DNA from: JBBQZU01 sp038207425 | GTDB taxonomy: Bacteria; Bacteroidota; Bacteroidia; Flavobacteriales_D; Cryomorphaceae | Direction: 5' to 3' | Assembly (NCBI GenBank): GCA_038207425.1 | Contig: JBBQZU010000005.1 | Span: forward strand, 62,001 to 126,000 | Length of the DNA stretch: 64,000 bases | Shown here: positions 63,420 through 64,000 of the stretch, piece by piece | Layout: each line of letters starts with the position of its first letter | Numbering within the stretch: the stretch's first letter is position 1 | Notes under the pieces: generated by a model | What the model saw: the letters and a program-made list of their open reading frames with translations, nothing else | Told to the model about the DNA's origin: nothing | Databases searched by the model: none | Program-made: the position numbers and the translations under genes

Positions 63420-63728
63420 TCAAACTGAAAATTTTTCTTTTCCTGTCATTATCTGGAAATAGAGCAGAAAGTCACCTTTTAACGACATAAGCGGATACTG
63501 AAAAGTAGCAGGTTTGTTTTTTTCAATAAAGAAATGACCCACCCACGCAAAGAAATACGCTGTAATGGCTCCATAAAGAATATGCCATCCATTCAGATTG
63601 ACCAAGGCTGAAATAACCCACAGAAAAAACAAAGATGTACCGACAAAATGAGTAATCCTCGTGCCTTTCTTTCTATGCTCGCTGAGGTAGTATGGATAAA
63701 ATTCTTTGAATGTCGTAGATCTGTTCAA
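63420..63728 (-). CDS. DUF962 (Mpo1-like) membrane protein
   Basis: 102 residues from a TTG at 63728. FKEFYPYYLSEHRKKGTRIT and HFVGTSLFFLWVISALV, then GAITAYFFAWVGHFFIEKNK and QYPLMSLKGDFLLYFQIMTG, carry the conserved His residues of DUF962. The yeast relative Mpo1 is an Fe2+-dependent dioxygenase of 2-hydroxy fatty acids. The bacterial role is unproven. It starts 1 bp after the stop of the upstream gene. Confidence 0.85.
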   Translation of the reverse strand: MNRSTTFKEFYPYYLSEHRKKGTRITHFVGTSLFFLWVISALVNLNGWHILYGAITAYFFAWVGHFFIEKNKPATFQYPLMSLKGDFLLYFQIMTGKEKFSV

Positions 63729-63729
63729 A

Positions 63730-64000
63730 CTACTGAGCCTTTTTTAATTTATCAATCAGTTCTTTAGTAGCTGCAATGTCCTCTTCTTCTTTCGTTCCTA
63801 ATTCTAACGCTTTCTCCGCAATCACAAGCGCATCTTCACGCCTGTCTATTTTGAACAGAATCGATGCATAGGTATCGAGATACGCATATTGAGGTGCTTC
63901 ATCTGCTACTTTTTGCATCCAGGTTGCAGATTTCTCAAGGCACACAATATCCTGACATTTTTGGTAAAGCGTCCAGGCCATATCGTTCAGTGCATATGCA
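63730..64000 (-). CDS. C-terminal end of a TPR-type protein (N-terminus beyond right edge)
   Basis: The frame is open to the right edge. The visible 90 residues (LNDMAWTLYQKCQDIVCLEK, WMQKVADEAPQYAYLDTYAS, FKIDRREDALVIAEKALELG) look like two tetratricopeptide-like helical hairpins. In bacteroidota such tails often follow a thioredoxin domain, which would lie outside the window. The stop is directly before the DUF962 start, so the two are probably coupled. Confidence 0.7.
   Translation of the reverse strand, partial: AYALNDMAWTLYQKCQDIVCLEKSATWMQKVADEAPQYAYLDTYASILFKIDRREDALVIAEKALELGTKEEEDIAATKELIDKLKKAQ

Overview
The window reads as a chromosomal stretch of a Bacteroidota bacterium, most likely Flavobacteriales-like. 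The evidence is type IX secretion (T9SS) C-terminal sorting domains, a giant SprB-type repeat adhesin, GWxTD, DUF3078 and DUF3822 family proteins, a bacillithiol-type YtxJ, and promoters of the Bacteroidota form TTG-N17-20-TAnnTTTG. Most of it is ordinary housekeeping sequence in tightly packed operons with many 4-base ATGA overlaps and several TTG or GTG starts.

Layout. 1-7.1 kb: the N-terminal 2,260 codons of a giant surface adhesin on the minus strand (it runs off the left edge), translationally coupled to a small secreted protein. 7.3-13.1 kb (minus): TamA/BamA-like barrel, L,D-transpeptidase, RmuC, a GWxTD lipoprotein and RlmB. 13.1-20 kb (plus, with a minus OsmC gene): small lipoprotein, YtxJ, a secreted protein, LipA, a large T9SS-secreted beta-propeller protein and GAPDH. 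19.9-25.2 kb (minus): lpxK, purine nucleoside phosphorylase, gatB, a TlpA lipoprotein and lpxH. 25.2-27.1 kb (plus): a Nif3-like protein and a DUF164-type coiled coil whose zinc ribbon has lost all four cysteines. 27.3-31.4 kb (minus): a broken T9SS gene, a FadL-like porin and a Gly-Met repeat lipoprotein. 31.5-33.8 kb (plus): proS, a coupled unknown and tRNA-Glu(TTC).

33.8-40.2 kb is the accessory region. An inverted partial copy of the tRNA-Glu 3' end is followed by a PA0069-type radical SAM gene, an AbiEi/AbiEii type IV toxin-antitoxin (phage-defence) pair with a candidate operator, a decayed second copy of the radical SAM 3' end, a frameshifted barrel gene, gpmA, and an inactivated IS3-family element flanked by T9SS gene debris.

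40.3-64 kb: rpsT; radC-wecB-deacetylase; upp-membrane protein-yjjG; the rsfS-ftsH-DUF2007-cdsA-psd operon; birA; pyrE with a divergent NUDIX gene; kpsF-kdsA-coaD-thioredoxin-like; rsmD-DUF3822-membrane protein; a RecD-like helicase; a DUF3078 barrel; an mscS gene with a premature amber codon; an MFS transporter; a DUF962 protein; and the end of a TPR protein.

Taken together the envelope genes (Kdo: kpsF/kdsA; lipid A: lpxH/lpxK; phospholipid: cdsA/psd; outer-membrane barrels; T9SS cargo) describe a typical Gram-negative glider-like cell surface. I found no convincing wholly new system. The best leads are the AbiE cassette between full and remnant radical SAM copies, the cysteine-less zinc ribbon, the redox-dead thioredoxin protein, and the interlocked pyrE/NUDIX promoters.
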